Below are positions 9,218 to 17,026 of a stretch of DNA of 64,000 nucleotides, in pieces. Source of the DNA: Microbacteriaceae bacterium (GTDB lineage Bacteria > Actinomycetota > Actinomycetes > Actinomycetales > Microbacteriaceae); contig JAODME010000033.1 in the NCBI GenBank assembly GCA_025465095.1, forward strand, positions 1-64,000. Reading direction: 5' to 3'. Within the stretch, counting starts at the first letter, position 1, and every line of letters starts with the position of its first letter. Below the pieces are notes generated by a model, which made no database searches, was not told the DNA's origin, and was given only the letters and a program-made list of their open reading frames with translations. The translations under genes were made by a program, and so were the position numbers.

Positions 9218-10053
9218 TCAGCGCAGTCCGGCCGCGCGCAGCCGGGCGTCGAGCAATGGAAGTGACCGCGCTATATCCCAGTCCCACCGGACCATCGTCG
9301 GTCCGAGCGCACGGATGCGGTTCTCCCTGTCCTTCTCCGCGAGGAGCACCTCGGCGGTTGTTCTTCCCGCGAGCATTTCGTCCCGCAGGTACTTCCCCTT
9401 GCCGTCGAACTCCCCAGCAAGATTGAACTCCGGCCACCAGAAGTCGACGATCATCAGTCCCCGCTCGTCACGCCGTGAGCGGCGGGATGACGGACGAGGG
9501 TCTCAGCCAACTCTTTCGACGTCACCATCGCCGCGTCCACGCCCATCGCTCGCGGTGACTTCACCCCGAGTGCGTGATCCGCCATCGCGACGGCGGTGCC
9601 AAGGCTCGCGGTGCGCGCTACGTCAACGACCGTTCTGGCCAACGTCGTGACCGTCAATTCATCGATGCGGTCGAGGTCGAGGTCGAACGGAAGGCCATGG
9701 GTATGCGCGAGGAAGGCAGTGGCCGAGCGCCCGCCGCCGCCCGGCTCCCTGCGCACCTCGGGTCTCGCCGGCCGCGATCCGACCATCGGCAGATGCCACA
9801 GTGCCGCGGCGGAGAAGTGGGAGAACACCAGGGTCAGCTCGTGCCGTATCGCCACCGCCTGCACCTTGGCGAGATACCGGTCATCCTGAGACATCTCTTT
9901 CCAGGCAGCTGTCGGCAGCCAAACACCCCGTGCCAGCTGCTGGTAGTGGCCGGCTTTGGCTGCACGATAAAAGGCTGCTCGCGTTCCGGCGCTGGCGACT
10001 CGCGAGGCGAGCACGAAGTCATTTCTCCAGCCGGGAGCCGACGAATAGTCCAC
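9218..10053 (-). pseudogene. broken AbiEi-like / DUF559-like protein gene
   Basis: Two abutting frames hold the two halves of one family. The first (10053-9454) encodes an N-terminal segment like the AbiEi-type antitoxin/regulator fold (YQQLARGVWLPTAAW, FSHFSAAALWHLPM, TVTTLARTVVDVART). It ends at a TGA at 9454-9456. The second starts at ATG 9454 and encodes a 78-residue C-terminal nuclease-like piece of the DUF559/Vsr type (VDFWWPEFNLAGEFDGKGKY, GRTTAEVLLAEKDRE, IRALG). In intact relatives as I remember them, about 50 residues join these halves; here they are missing and the frames meet out of phase as TGATG. Coupled translation of two proteins is possible but less likely. GTG 10053 is the best visible start, without a clear ribosome site. 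Confidence 0.65.
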
Positions 10054-10199
10054 TCGGACATGGTGAGCCGGCGTGCCCTCCGGACGGGCCGAGACGGCTG
10101 CTCGGTGGAGTACTCGAGTCGGCTCCTGCCCGTGCAGGAGCGGACGCGTCGCCCGACCGGCAACTCTCCTGCGCGCAGTTGTGACGGGTGTCGCGCCGG

Positions 10200-10242
10200 A
10201 TGACCCGTGACGTTGCACCTCATTTGCGACGACACCCCTCAA
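10200..10242. repeat. dispersed palindromic element, copy B
   Basis: Left arm ending CGTGACGTTGC (to 10216), 9-nt loop ACCTCATTT, right arm GCGACGACACCCCTCAA (10226-10242). It sits about 30 bp beyond the stop of lpdA, between it and the broken gene on the same strand. A second small inverted repeat, ACGGGT/ACCCGT, overlaps its left side (about 10184-10208). Confidence 0.65.
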
Positions 10243-10272
10243 AGCCGGTGCGCCGCGGCGGCGCGGGATTCC

Positions 10273-11709
10273 TCAGGCGACGATGTGCATCGCGCGCGCA
10301 GCATCGGTGATGCTGCTCGACAGCGACGGATAGACCGCGAAGGCCCGCGCCACCTGGTCTACCGTGAGCCGATGCTCGACCGCGATCGCGATCGGCAGAA
10401 TGAGTTCGGACGCGTTAGGCGCGACGATCACGCCGCCGATGACGGTGCCGGAACCGGTGCGGGCGAAGAGCTTGACGAAGCCCTCCTTGATTCCCTGCAT
10501 TTTCGCGCGCGGGTTCGACGCGAGCGGCAGCTTGTAGATGTCGCCCTGCGCGACGCCGTCCTCGATCTGCTTCTGCGTCCAGCCGACCGTCGCGATCTCG
10601 GGCTGCGTGAAGATGTTGGAGGTCACGTTCCGCAGCTCGGTCGGGTTGACCGCGTCACCCATCGCATGGAACACGCCCGCGCGGCCCTGCATGGCGGCGA
10701 CGGACGCGAGCGGCAGGAAGTCGGAGCAGTCCCCAGCGGCATAGATCGACGGCATCGAGGTGCGGGCGACGCGGTTGACCCGGATGTGACCCGAGTCGGT
10801 GAGCTGCACACCCGCCTCCTCGAGCCCGATGTTCGCGGTGTTCGGAATGGAACCGACCGCCAGGAGGCAGTGGCTGCCCTCGACGGTCCGGCCGTCGGCG
10901 AGGTTCGCGATGACGCCGTGTTCGGTGCGCGTGACCGACTCGGCCCTCGACTTGGCGAGCACGGTCATCCCGTTTCGCTTGAAGACGTCCTCGATGACGC
11001 GAGCAGCGTCGGCGTCTTCTCCCGGCAGCACCTGGTCCCGCGAAGAGATGAGCGTAACCCTGGAGCCGAGCGCTCGGTAGGCGGACGCGAACTCGGCGCC
11101 GGTGACGCCAGAGCCGACGACGATGAGATGCTCGGGGATGGCCTCGAGGGCGTAGAGCTGGGTCCAGGTGAAAATCCGCTCACCGTCGGGCACGGCGGAT
11201 GGAAGGATGCGCGGGCTCGACCCGACCGAGACGACGAGGGTGTCGGCGTCGATCTCGTCGAAGTCGGTCGCGCCCCTGCCGCGGCCGGTCGCGACGATGA
11301 GCCTCTGCGGTCCATCGAGCCGCCCGTCGCCGTGCACGATGCGCACGCCGGCCTTGATGAGCTGCGACTTCATGTCCTCGGACTGCTGCCGGGCGAGCCG
11401 CAGCAGCCGCGCGTTGACCGCCGCGAGGTTGACCGCGATCTCAGGCCGGACCGATCGTCCGGACTCGCCGCGCGCGAAGAACTGCACCCCGAGCTCCGCA
11501 GCCTCCCCAATCGAGCCGGCGGCTGCCGCCGTCGCGATCAGGGTCTTCGAGGGCACGACATCGGTGAGCACCGCTGAGCCGCCGACTCCGACTCGTTCGA
11601 CGAGGGTCACGTCGGCGCCGAGCTGTGCGCCGGCGAGCGCGGCTTCGTATCCGCCTGGCCCTCCGCCGAGGATCGCGATGCGCTGCTTGCGCTCGAACTG
11701 GTAGGGCAT
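10273..11709 (-). CDS. lpdA: NAD(P)H-quinone dehydrogenase / flavoprotein disulfide-reductase homologue LpdA
   Basis: A 478-residue FAD protein of the pyridine nucleotide-disulfide oxidoreductase family. The FAD fold is at the N-terminus (RIAILGGGPGGYEAALAGAQLGA), the NAD(P) site is IVVGSGVTGAEFASAYRALG, the second FAD site is SIYAAGDCSD, and the dimerisation domain follows. The usual redox pair GGTCLNxGCxPSK is replaced by GGSAVLTDVVPSK, so both redox cysteines are absent. This matches what is known for M. tuberculosis LpdA (Rv3303c), which reduces quinones rather than lipoamide. ATG 11709 (MPYQF) is preferred to an upstream in-frame start. It diverges from punA. Confidence 0.9.
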   Translation of the reverse strand: MPYQFERKQRIAILGGGPGGYEAALAGAQLGADVTLVERVGVGGSAVLTDVVPSKTLIATAAAAGSIGEAAELGVQFFARGESGRSVRPEIAVNLAAVNARLLRLARQQSEDMKSQLIKAGVRIVHGDGRLDGPQRLIVATGRGRGATDFDEIDADTLVVSVGSSPRILPSAVPDGERIFTWTQLYALEAIPEHLIVVGSGVTGAEFASAYRALGSRVTLISSRDQVLPGEDADAARVIEDVFKRNGMTVLAKSRAESVTRTEHGVIANLADGRTVEGSHCLLAVGSIPNTANIGLEEAGVQLTDSGHIRVNRVARTSMPSIYAAGDCSDFLPLASVAAMQGRAGVFHAMGDAVNPTELRNVTSNIFTQPEIATVGWTQKQIEDGVAQGDIYKLPLASNPRAKMQGIKEGFVKLFARTGSGTVIGGVIVAPNASELILPIAIAVEHRLTVDQVARAFAVYPSLSSSITDAARAMHIVA

Positions 11710-11787
11710 GTGCTCATTCTCGCCTACTGCCGGCGCCCACCCAAACGAATGGCCTCTGCCCCGGGTGCGACTGAATAAGCTGGGCGG

Positions 11788-12621
11788 ATGTCGACGACGC
11801 TGCAGCACCCCCTAGACGACCCCCGCGCCGACCCGTTCGAGGTCGCCGCCGCCGCGGCCGCGGACATCGCCGAGAGGACCGGGGTCGAGCGCCACGACAT
11901 CGCCCTCACCCTCGGATCGGGCTGGGCGAAGGCCGCGGACCTCATCGGGGAGACTGTTGCGAACATTCCGGCGACGGATGTCACGGGCTTCAGCAAGCCC
12001 GCACTGGCAGGTCACGTCGGCTCGCTCCGATCGATCCTGCTGCCGAGCGGCAAGCGGGCCCTCGTGATCGGCGCACGCACCCATTATTACGAAGGCCACG
12101 GCGTGCGCAGGGTCGTGCATAGTGTGCGGACCGCGGCCGCGACGGGCGCCACGATCATGATCCTCACCAACGGCGCCGGTGGCATCAAACCGAACTGGAT
12201 GCCCGGCACCCCTGTCCTGATCAGCGACCACCTCAATCTGACAGCCGACTCGCCGCTCGAGGGCGCGACGTTCGTCGATTTGACCGACCTGTACTCGGCT
12301 CGGCTGCGCGGCATCGCAAAATCGATCGAGCCCGGCCTCGACGAGGGCGTGTACACGCAGTTCCGCGGACCACACTACGAGACGCCCGCCGAGGTACAGA
12401 TGGTCAAATCCATCGGGGGACACATCGTCGGCATGTCGACGGCGCTCGAGGCGATCGCGGCGCGGCAGGCAGGCATGGAGGTGCTCGGGATGTCTCTCAT
12501 CACCAACCTCGCCGCCGGCATCCAGACGACGCCGCTCAGTCACGCGGAGGTGCTCGAGGCCGGTCAGGTTGCCGAGCCCGTGATCAGCGCGCTGTTGGCG
12601 AGGATCGTGGGGGCACTGTGA
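11788..12621 (+). CDS. punA: purine-nucleoside phosphorylase, trimeric type
   Basis: Cleaves (deoxy)inosine and guanosine with phosphate to base and (deoxy)ribose-1-phosphate. The 277 residues show the trimeric PNP motifs: phosphate-binding LTLGSGW, the GAR(T)HYYEGHG segment, TNGAGGI, ISDHLNLT, FRGPHYETPAE with the base-contacting Glu, VGMSTALEAIAAR, and TNLAAG with the conserved Asn. It overlaps the mutase gene by 4 bp (GTGA), so base release and sugar-phosphate conversion are coupled. Known family; high confidence. Confidence 0.95.
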   Translation: MSTTLQHPLDDPRADPFEVAAAAAADIAERTGVERHDIALTLGSGWAKAADLIGETVANIPATDVTGFSKPALAGHVGSLRSILLPSGKRALVIGARTHYYEGHGVRRVVHSVRTAAATGATIMILTNGAGGIKPNWMPGTPVLISDHLNLTADSPLEGATFVDLTDLYSARLRGIAKSIEPGLDEGVYTQFRGPHYETPAEVQMVKSIGGHIVGMSTALEAIAARQAGMEVLGMSLITNLAAGIQTTPLSHAEVLEAGQVAEPVISALLARIVGAL

Positions 12622-14357
12622 CGTCGCGAGCGACCGACGGTGACGGGGCGTTCGATACCGGCTCTGTGTGCCCCGCTCAACCAGCGGGGGTCCTCGACGC
12701 GGCACGTGCCTGGCTCGCCCAGGACCCGGACGAGGAGACGCGAACCGAACTGGAAACCCTTATCTCGGATGCCGCGGCAGGCTGCGAGACCGCGCTCGGC
12801 GCCCTGCACGACCGCTTCGATACCCGGCTCGAGTTCGGCACCGCCGGGCTGCGCGGTGCCTTGGGCGCCGGTCCGAATCGAATGAACCGGGTGCTCGTCG
12901 CGCAGGCCGCCGCCGGTTTTGCCTCCTGGTTGCTTTCGCGCGGACCGGATTCCGGCAGCACCGGTCAGAGCGTGGTGATCGGCTACGACGGACGCAAGAA
13001 CTCGAGCATCTTCGCGTCGGACACGGCCGAGATCATGGCCGGCGCGGGCATTCGAGCGATCCTGCTCCCCCGAATGCTGCCGACCCCGGTCCTCGCGTTC
13101 GCCGTTCGTCACTTCGCCGTGAGCGCTGGCGTGATGGTGACGGCGAGTCACAATCCCGCTTCCGACAACGGCTACAAGGTGTACTTGGGCGGCGAGGACA
13201 ACGGGTCGCAGATCGTCTCGCCGGCTGACGCGGACATCGCCGCCCACATCCACAGGGTCGCAGCGGAGGCGAGCGCTGCGGAGCTTCCCCGTTCTCGCGA
13301 CTTCGAGGTTGCGGGCGATGAGATCCTCGACGAGTACGTGCGACGCACCGCTGCGCTCGCCGGGCATGCGTCCGCTGCCGTCCGCTTCGTCTACACGGCA
13401 CTGCACGGGGTCGGCTGGGAGACCGCGCGACGTGTCTTCGCCGAGGCCGGATTCGGCGAGCCGGTGTCGGTTGCCGAGCAGCAGGAACCGGATGCCGCAT
13501 TTCCGACCGTCGTGTTTCCCAACCCGGAGGAGCCGGGAGCGCTCGACGTCTCCTATCGGACCGCGACGGGTGCCGGGGCGGAACTGGTCATCGCCAACGA
13601 TCCGGATGCCGACCGGCTCGCCGTCGCAATCCCCACTACATCCGGTGGTTGGCGCCGCTTGAGCGGCAACGAGGTCGGCTTCCTGCTCGGCTGGAGGGCG
13701 GCGGAGCGTCTGTCGGCGACCGCCCGGGAAGGGACGCTCGCCTGCTCGTTGGTGAGCTCGCCCGCGCTGCGCGAGATCGCGCGCGACTACGGTCTCGGCT
13801 TCGCCGAGACTCTCACCGGCTTCAAGTGGATCTCCCGCGCCGGAGGCCTCGCCTACGGCTACGAGGAGGCCCTCGGCTACCTCGTAGATCCCGACAAGGT
13901 CCGCGACAAGGACGGCATCTCCGCTGCTGTCGACTTCCTGGTCCTCGTCTCGGAGCTGAAGGCGGCAGGCCGCACGGTGGAGGACCACCTGCTCGCCTTC
14001 GCCGAGAGGTTCGGCGCGTTCGCGTCGGGTCAGATCTCCGTGCGAGTGACGGATGTCGCCGAGATCGCCCATTCCATGGCACGCCTGCGGCAGGCTCCGC
14101 CGCGCACGATCGGTGACGCGCGCGTCGATCGCTTCGAGGACTTCCGCGACGGATTCGACGGGTTTCCGGCGAGCGACATCCTGCGCATCTGGATGGAGGA
14201 CGGATCCCGCGTCATCATCCGGCCGAGCGGCACCGAGCCGAAGGTCAAGGTGTACATCGACGCGTCCAGTACCCAGGGGACGGGCGCGCAAAGGCAGGAG
14301 GCGGCGCAGTCCGTCGTGGACCGGCTGGACGCCGGCATCCGGTCGCTCCTCGGCTGA
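12618..14357 (+). CDS. pmmB: phospho-sugar mutase (phosphomannomutase/phosphopentomutase-like)
   Basis: A 579-residue alpha-D-phosphohexomutase. The phosphoserine loop VTASHNPASDNGYKVY places the catalytic Ser at about residue 177, the metal loop ANDPDADR is near 327-333, the sugar-binding loop is GYEEALGYLVDP, and the phosphate-binding loop RPSGTEPKVKVY is near 535. The long form and its fused start with punA suggest interconversion of ribose-1-phosphate and ribose-5-phosphate as well as, or instead of, hexose phosphates. That substrate assignment is inference; in M. tuberculosis the syntenic gene is annotated pmmB. GTG start overlapping the PNP stop. Confidence 0.9.
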   Translation: MTSRATDGDGAFDTGSVCPAQPAGVLDAARAWLAQDPDEETRTELETLISDAAAGCETALGALHDRFDTRLEFGTAGLRGALGAGPNRMNRVLVAQAAAGFASWLLSRGPDSGSTGQSVVIGYDGRKNSSIFASDTAEIMAGAGIRAILLPRMLPTPVLAFAVRHFAVSAGVMVTASHNPASDNGYKVYLGGEDNGSQIVSPADADIAAHIHRVAAEASAAELPRSRDFEVAGDEILDEYVRRTAALAGHASAAVRFVYTALHGVGWETARRVFAEAGFGEPVSVAEQQEPDAAFPTVVFPNPEEPGALDVSYRTATGAGAELVIANDPDADRLAVAIPTTSGGWRRLSGNEVGFLLGWRAAERLSATAREGTLACSLVSSPALREIARDYGLGFAETLTGFKWISRAGGLAYGYEEALGYLVDPDKVRDKDGISAAVDFLVLVSELKAAGRTVEDHLLAFAERFGAFASGQISVRVTDVAEIAHSMARLRQAPPRTIGDARVDRFEDFRDGFDGFPASDILRIWMEDGSRVIIRPSGTEPKVKVYIDASSTQGTGAQRQEAAQSVVDRLDAGIRSLLG

Positions 14358-14430
14358 CTGCCCTAGTCGAGCCTCCGCCAGACCGCGGATGTCAGCCGGG
14401 CCGCGCAACTCGTGGGGGGCCTTGTTTCAG

Positions 14431-14473
14431 GTGAAGCGCGACGTTGCCCGTCATCCGCGACGACACGGCTCAC
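14431..14473. repeat. dispersed palindromic element, copy C
   Basis: Left arm GTGAAGCGCGACGTTGC (14431-14447), loop CCGTCATCC, right arm GCGACGACACGGCTCAC (14457-14473). About 12 of 17 arm positions pair. It lies in the convergent gap between the mutase and EIIB genes, where it may serve as a terminator. Confidence 0.7.
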
Positions 14474-14485
14474 GACCGCGCGACG

Positions 14486-14758
14486 CTACCCGAGCGACTT
14501 CTCGAGCTTTTCGGCGAGCTCCTGCTGGTCGAAGTAATTCTCGATCACGATGACGTCGGCGTAGGTCTTGCCGATCGCCTCGACGAACTCGGCCGACGTG
14601 AGGATGACCTGAGCGTCGGCGGCGTCCCGCTGCACCGACCCGATGTCGGTCGCCGTGACATCCGCCTCCAGTCCGAGCCTCAACAGCACCCGCTCGGCGT
14701 TGACCTTGAGGATGCCCGAGCTGCCGATGCCGGCACCGCAGATCGCGACGATTTTCAC
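14486..14758 (-). CDS. PTS EIIB component, ascorbate/galactitol type
   Basis: A 90-residue cytoplasmic PTS IIB domain. The N-terminal P-loop IVAICGAGIGSSGILK places the phosphorylated Cys at residue 7, and the Rossmann-like fold follows. It resembles UlaB/SgaB-type IIB proteins. It overlaps the EIIA gene by 4 bp (ATGA) and ends the operon. No EIIC membrane subunit is found on either side, so the transported sugar is unknown. Confidence 0.88.
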   Translation of the reverse strand: MKIVAICGAGIGSSGILKVNAERVLLRLGLEADVTATDIGSVQRDAADAQVILTSAEFVEAIGKTYADVIVIENYFDQQELAEKLEKSLG

Positions 14759-15201
14759 TGGTTCCTCTTCAGAATGGCGATGACGGTGGCGGCGTCCTCG
14801 GCCGCGGCGATCGCCGGAATGGCCGCCTGGTCGTTGAACACGTTGGCGAGATCCGCGATCGACTCGAGGTGACGCTCACGGGAGCTGATGGCCAGGCCGA
14901 GGACAACACTGACGGGATCGTTGTGCGGATGCCCGAACGAGACGGGTTCTCGCAGGGTGACCACGGCGAGCCCGTCCGTGAGCACGTCCGGCCCGGGGCG
15001 GGCGTGCGCGAGCGCGAGCCCCGGCGCGATGACGACGTACGGACCGTGTTCGTCGATCATGCGGATCATCTCGTCGGAATAGCCGGGGCGGGCGGCACCG
15101 GAGGTGGCGAGCGCGGCCCCCGCGAGCCGCACGGCGTCGCGCCAGGTCGCGGCCTCGCCGCGGAGGACGATGGCGGATTCCGGAAGCGGCGGAAGCGTCA
15201 T
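14755..15201 (-). CDS. PTS EIIA component, mannitol/fructose/ascorbate superfamily
   Basis: A 148-residue PTS IIA domain with the active-site motif VIAPGLALAHARPG; H66 is the expected phosphoryl acceptor from HPr. GHPHNDPVSVVLGLAISS is the conserved following block. The start at 15201 (MTLPPLP) lies two bases after the adenosine deaminase stop (TGAGGATG), so it depends on reinitiation. Enzyme I is encoded at 32673-34313; HPr is not in the window. Confidence 0.9.
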   Translation of the reverse strand: MTLPPLPESAIVLRGEAATWRDAVRLAGAALATSGAARPGYSDEMIRMIDEHGPYVVIAPGLALAHARPGPDVLTDGLAVVTLREPVSFGHPHNDPVSVVLGLAISSRERHLESIADLANVFNDQAAIPAIAAAEDAATVIAILKRNQ

Positions 15202-15203
15202 CC

Positions 15204-16322
15204 TCAGGCTCGCTCGAAGCCGGCACTGATGCGCTCGGCGAGCTCTTCGCGGTCCTCCGCGGGGAGGAAGGCCGCCGCGGCCGCGTTGAGCTGGAACGCC
15301 TCGAGGTCGTCGAGGTCGTACCCGAACGCCTCGCTCAGCAGCCCCAGCTCCTTGGTGAGCGTCGTGTTGCTCATCAGGCGGTTGTCCGCGTTCACGGTGA
15401 CTTGGAATCCGAGCTGGTAGAGCAGGTCGAACGGGTGGTCGATGATGTCGTCGCCCCATGCCGCGACCGCGCCGGTCTGCAGGTTCGATGACGGGCTGAG
15501 CTCGAGCGGGATCGCGCGATCCTTCACCCACTGGGCAACGGACCCGAGTGTGACGTAGGCGTTCTCCGCGTCCTCGCTCTCGAACTCGATGTCCTCGGCG
15601 ATCCGCACGCCGTGACCGAGCCGCAGTGCGCGCCCGTCGAACAGGGCGCCCCGGATGCTGTCGATGCCCTCTGCCTCGCCGGCGTGGACGGTCACCGGGA
15701 ACAGGTGCACCGCTAGGTAGTCGAACGCGACCCGGAGATTGCTGGCGGGGAAGCCCGACTCGGCGCCGGCGATATCGAAGCCGACGACGCCGCGGTCGCG
15801 GTGGCGCACGGCGAGTTCGGCGATCTCGAGGCCACGATCGGCGTGCCGCATCGCGGACAGGATCTGGCCGACGTCGATGCGTGATCCGGCGTGGCGGGCT
15901 TCCTCGACCCCCGCCTCGATACCCTCCTGCACGGCCTCCACGGCGGCGTCGAGATCGAGTCCACGTTCGAGGTGCTGTTCGGGCGCCCAGCGCACCTCCC
16001 CGTAGATCACGCCGTCCGCGGCGAGATCCTGTACGAATTCGCGAGCACATCGAGCCAGACCCTCCCTCGTCTGCATGACGGCCGTAGTCACGTCGAAGGT
16101 TTTGAGGTAGTCCACGAGCGAGCCGGAGTCGGCCTGGTCGGCGAACCACGCGCCGAGGCTCGCCGCATCCGTGGCCGGCAGTTCGAGACCGATGGCATCG
16201 GCGAGCTCGATGATGGTCGCCGGGCGCAGGCCGCCGTCCAGGTGATCATGCAGGGACACCTTGGGGAGGGCACCGATACTCGCGCCACCTCGGAGGCGGT
16301 AGTCCTCAGGGGGAGTGTTCAT
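15204..16322 (-). CDS. add: adenosine deaminase
   Basis: Hydrolyses adenosine or deoxyadenosine to inosine. The 372-residue amidohydrolase shows zinc ligands H25 and H27 in SLHDHLDGG, VTVHAGEAEG with the next His and catalytic Glu, RLGHGVR with a further catalytic His, and SPSSNLQT. The metal Asp near the C-terminus is in VNADNRLMS. Length is normal. It sits third in an operon after the SAH-hydrolase-like and IclR genes and before PTS IIA/IIB. In M. tuberculosis add also lies next to deoA and cdd. The gap to the IclR gene is 9 bp. Confidence 0.95.
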   Translation of the reverse strand: MNTPPEDYRLRGGASIGALPKVSLHDHLDGGLRPATIIELADAIGLELPATDAASLGAWFADQADSGSLVDYLKTFDVTTAVMQTREGLARCAREFVQDLAADGVIYGEVRWAPEQHLERGLDLDAAVEAVQEGIEAGVEEARHAGSRIDVGQILSAMRHADRGLEIAELAVRHRDRGVVGFDIAGAESGFPASNLRVAFDYLAVHLFPVTVHAGEAEGIDSIRGALFDGRALRLGHGVRIAEDIEFESEDAENAYVTLGSVAQWVKDRAIPLELSPSSNLQTGAVAAWGDDIIDHPFDLLYQLGFQVTVNADNRLMSNTTLTKELGLLSEAFGYDLDDLEAFQLNAAAAAFLPAEDREELAERISAGFERA

Positions 16323-16331
16323 GAGACAAAT

Positions 16332-17024
16332 CTACCGGTTGGGTTGGTCGGGAAAACCCTGCAGTCGAGCGGAGATGATGTCCCCGGCCGAACGGAGCTG
16401 CTGGAGCACGGCATCGGCACCCAACCCGCTGTAGCTCGTCGCGACGTATGGCACGGTGAGTGCGGCCACCGGTTCGCCACCCGCGCCGAGAACGGGGACG
16501 ACGAGATCGGTGATTCCCGGCTGAATGGCGTCGTCCTGACGAAGATATTCATGCCGCTCCCCAGCGCTGAGCACGAGTCCGGCCGGCGTGGCGACGGGGA
16601 ATGCCGCCCCCACGCGCACGCGGAACCCGAAGTCCGACGGGCTCTCGACCTGCGCGATCACGCGCACCCGGTCCGACTCGAGCACGCTCAGGTTGCAGGA
16701 CTGCCGCACCGACTCCGCGAGTTCACGCATCGGACCGAGCGCCATTTCGACGAGGCCGCGAAGCGGCGGGTGCCGATTCGCCAGGTCGAGCATCCTCGTC
16801 GACAGGACGTAGAGGCCGGACTGCTTCTCCCGAAATATCCAGCCACGCCGCTCGAGGCGCTGCAGCACGCGGAAGATCTGGCCGACCGAGCGGTCGACCG
16901 CATCGGCGATCGCACCCTGGGTGAGCCCTCCCGGCTGGTCTGCCAGCAGCTCGAGAACGTCGAGTGCCTTGTCGAGCGCGGGGACGGCGTACTCCGGCTG
17001 CTCCTTTCCGATCGGGGCGGTCAC
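16332..17024 (-). CDS. IclR family transcriptional regulator
   Basis: About 230 residues. The N-terminal winged helix has VPALDKALDVLELLADQPGGLTQ and ADAVDRSVGQIFRVLQRLERRGWI. The C-terminal effector domain contains SCNLSVLESDRVRVIAQVESP and FPVATPAGLVLSA. A GTG start at 17024, two bases after the stop of the preceding gene, fits tight coupling; a longer frame upstream only overlaps the previous gene. A regulator in the middle of its operon suggests local control, with the 48-bp divergent gap at 18215-18262 as the likely operator. Its effector is unknown. Confidence 0.88.
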   Translation of the reverse strand: MTAPIGKEQPEYAVPALDKALDVLELLADQPGGLTQGAIADAVDRSVGQIFRVLQRLERRGWIFREKQSGLYVLSTRMLDLANRHPPLRGLVEMALGPMRELAESVRQSCNLSVLESDRVRVIAQVESPSDFGFRVRVGAAFPVATPAGLVLSAGERHEYLRQDDAIQPGITDLVVPVLGAGGEPVAALTVPYVATSYSGLGADAVLQQLRSAGDIISARLQGFPDQPNR

Positions 17025-17026
17025 GG

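Noticed and set aside
10207-11577. 456-residue open frame antisense to lpdA
   Set aside because: Low-complexity Arg/Asp/Gly-rich translation, no ribosome site, fully covered by a well-supported gene on the other strand.
12618-14357. Firm call as phosphopentomutase
   Set aside because: Coupling with PNP is suggestive, but motif reading alone does not separate hexose from pentose phosphate specificity.
12564-14408. 614-residue open frame antisense to the phospho-sugar mutase
   Set aside because: Shadow of strong GC-skewed codon use; the plus-strand mutase has all catalytic motifs.
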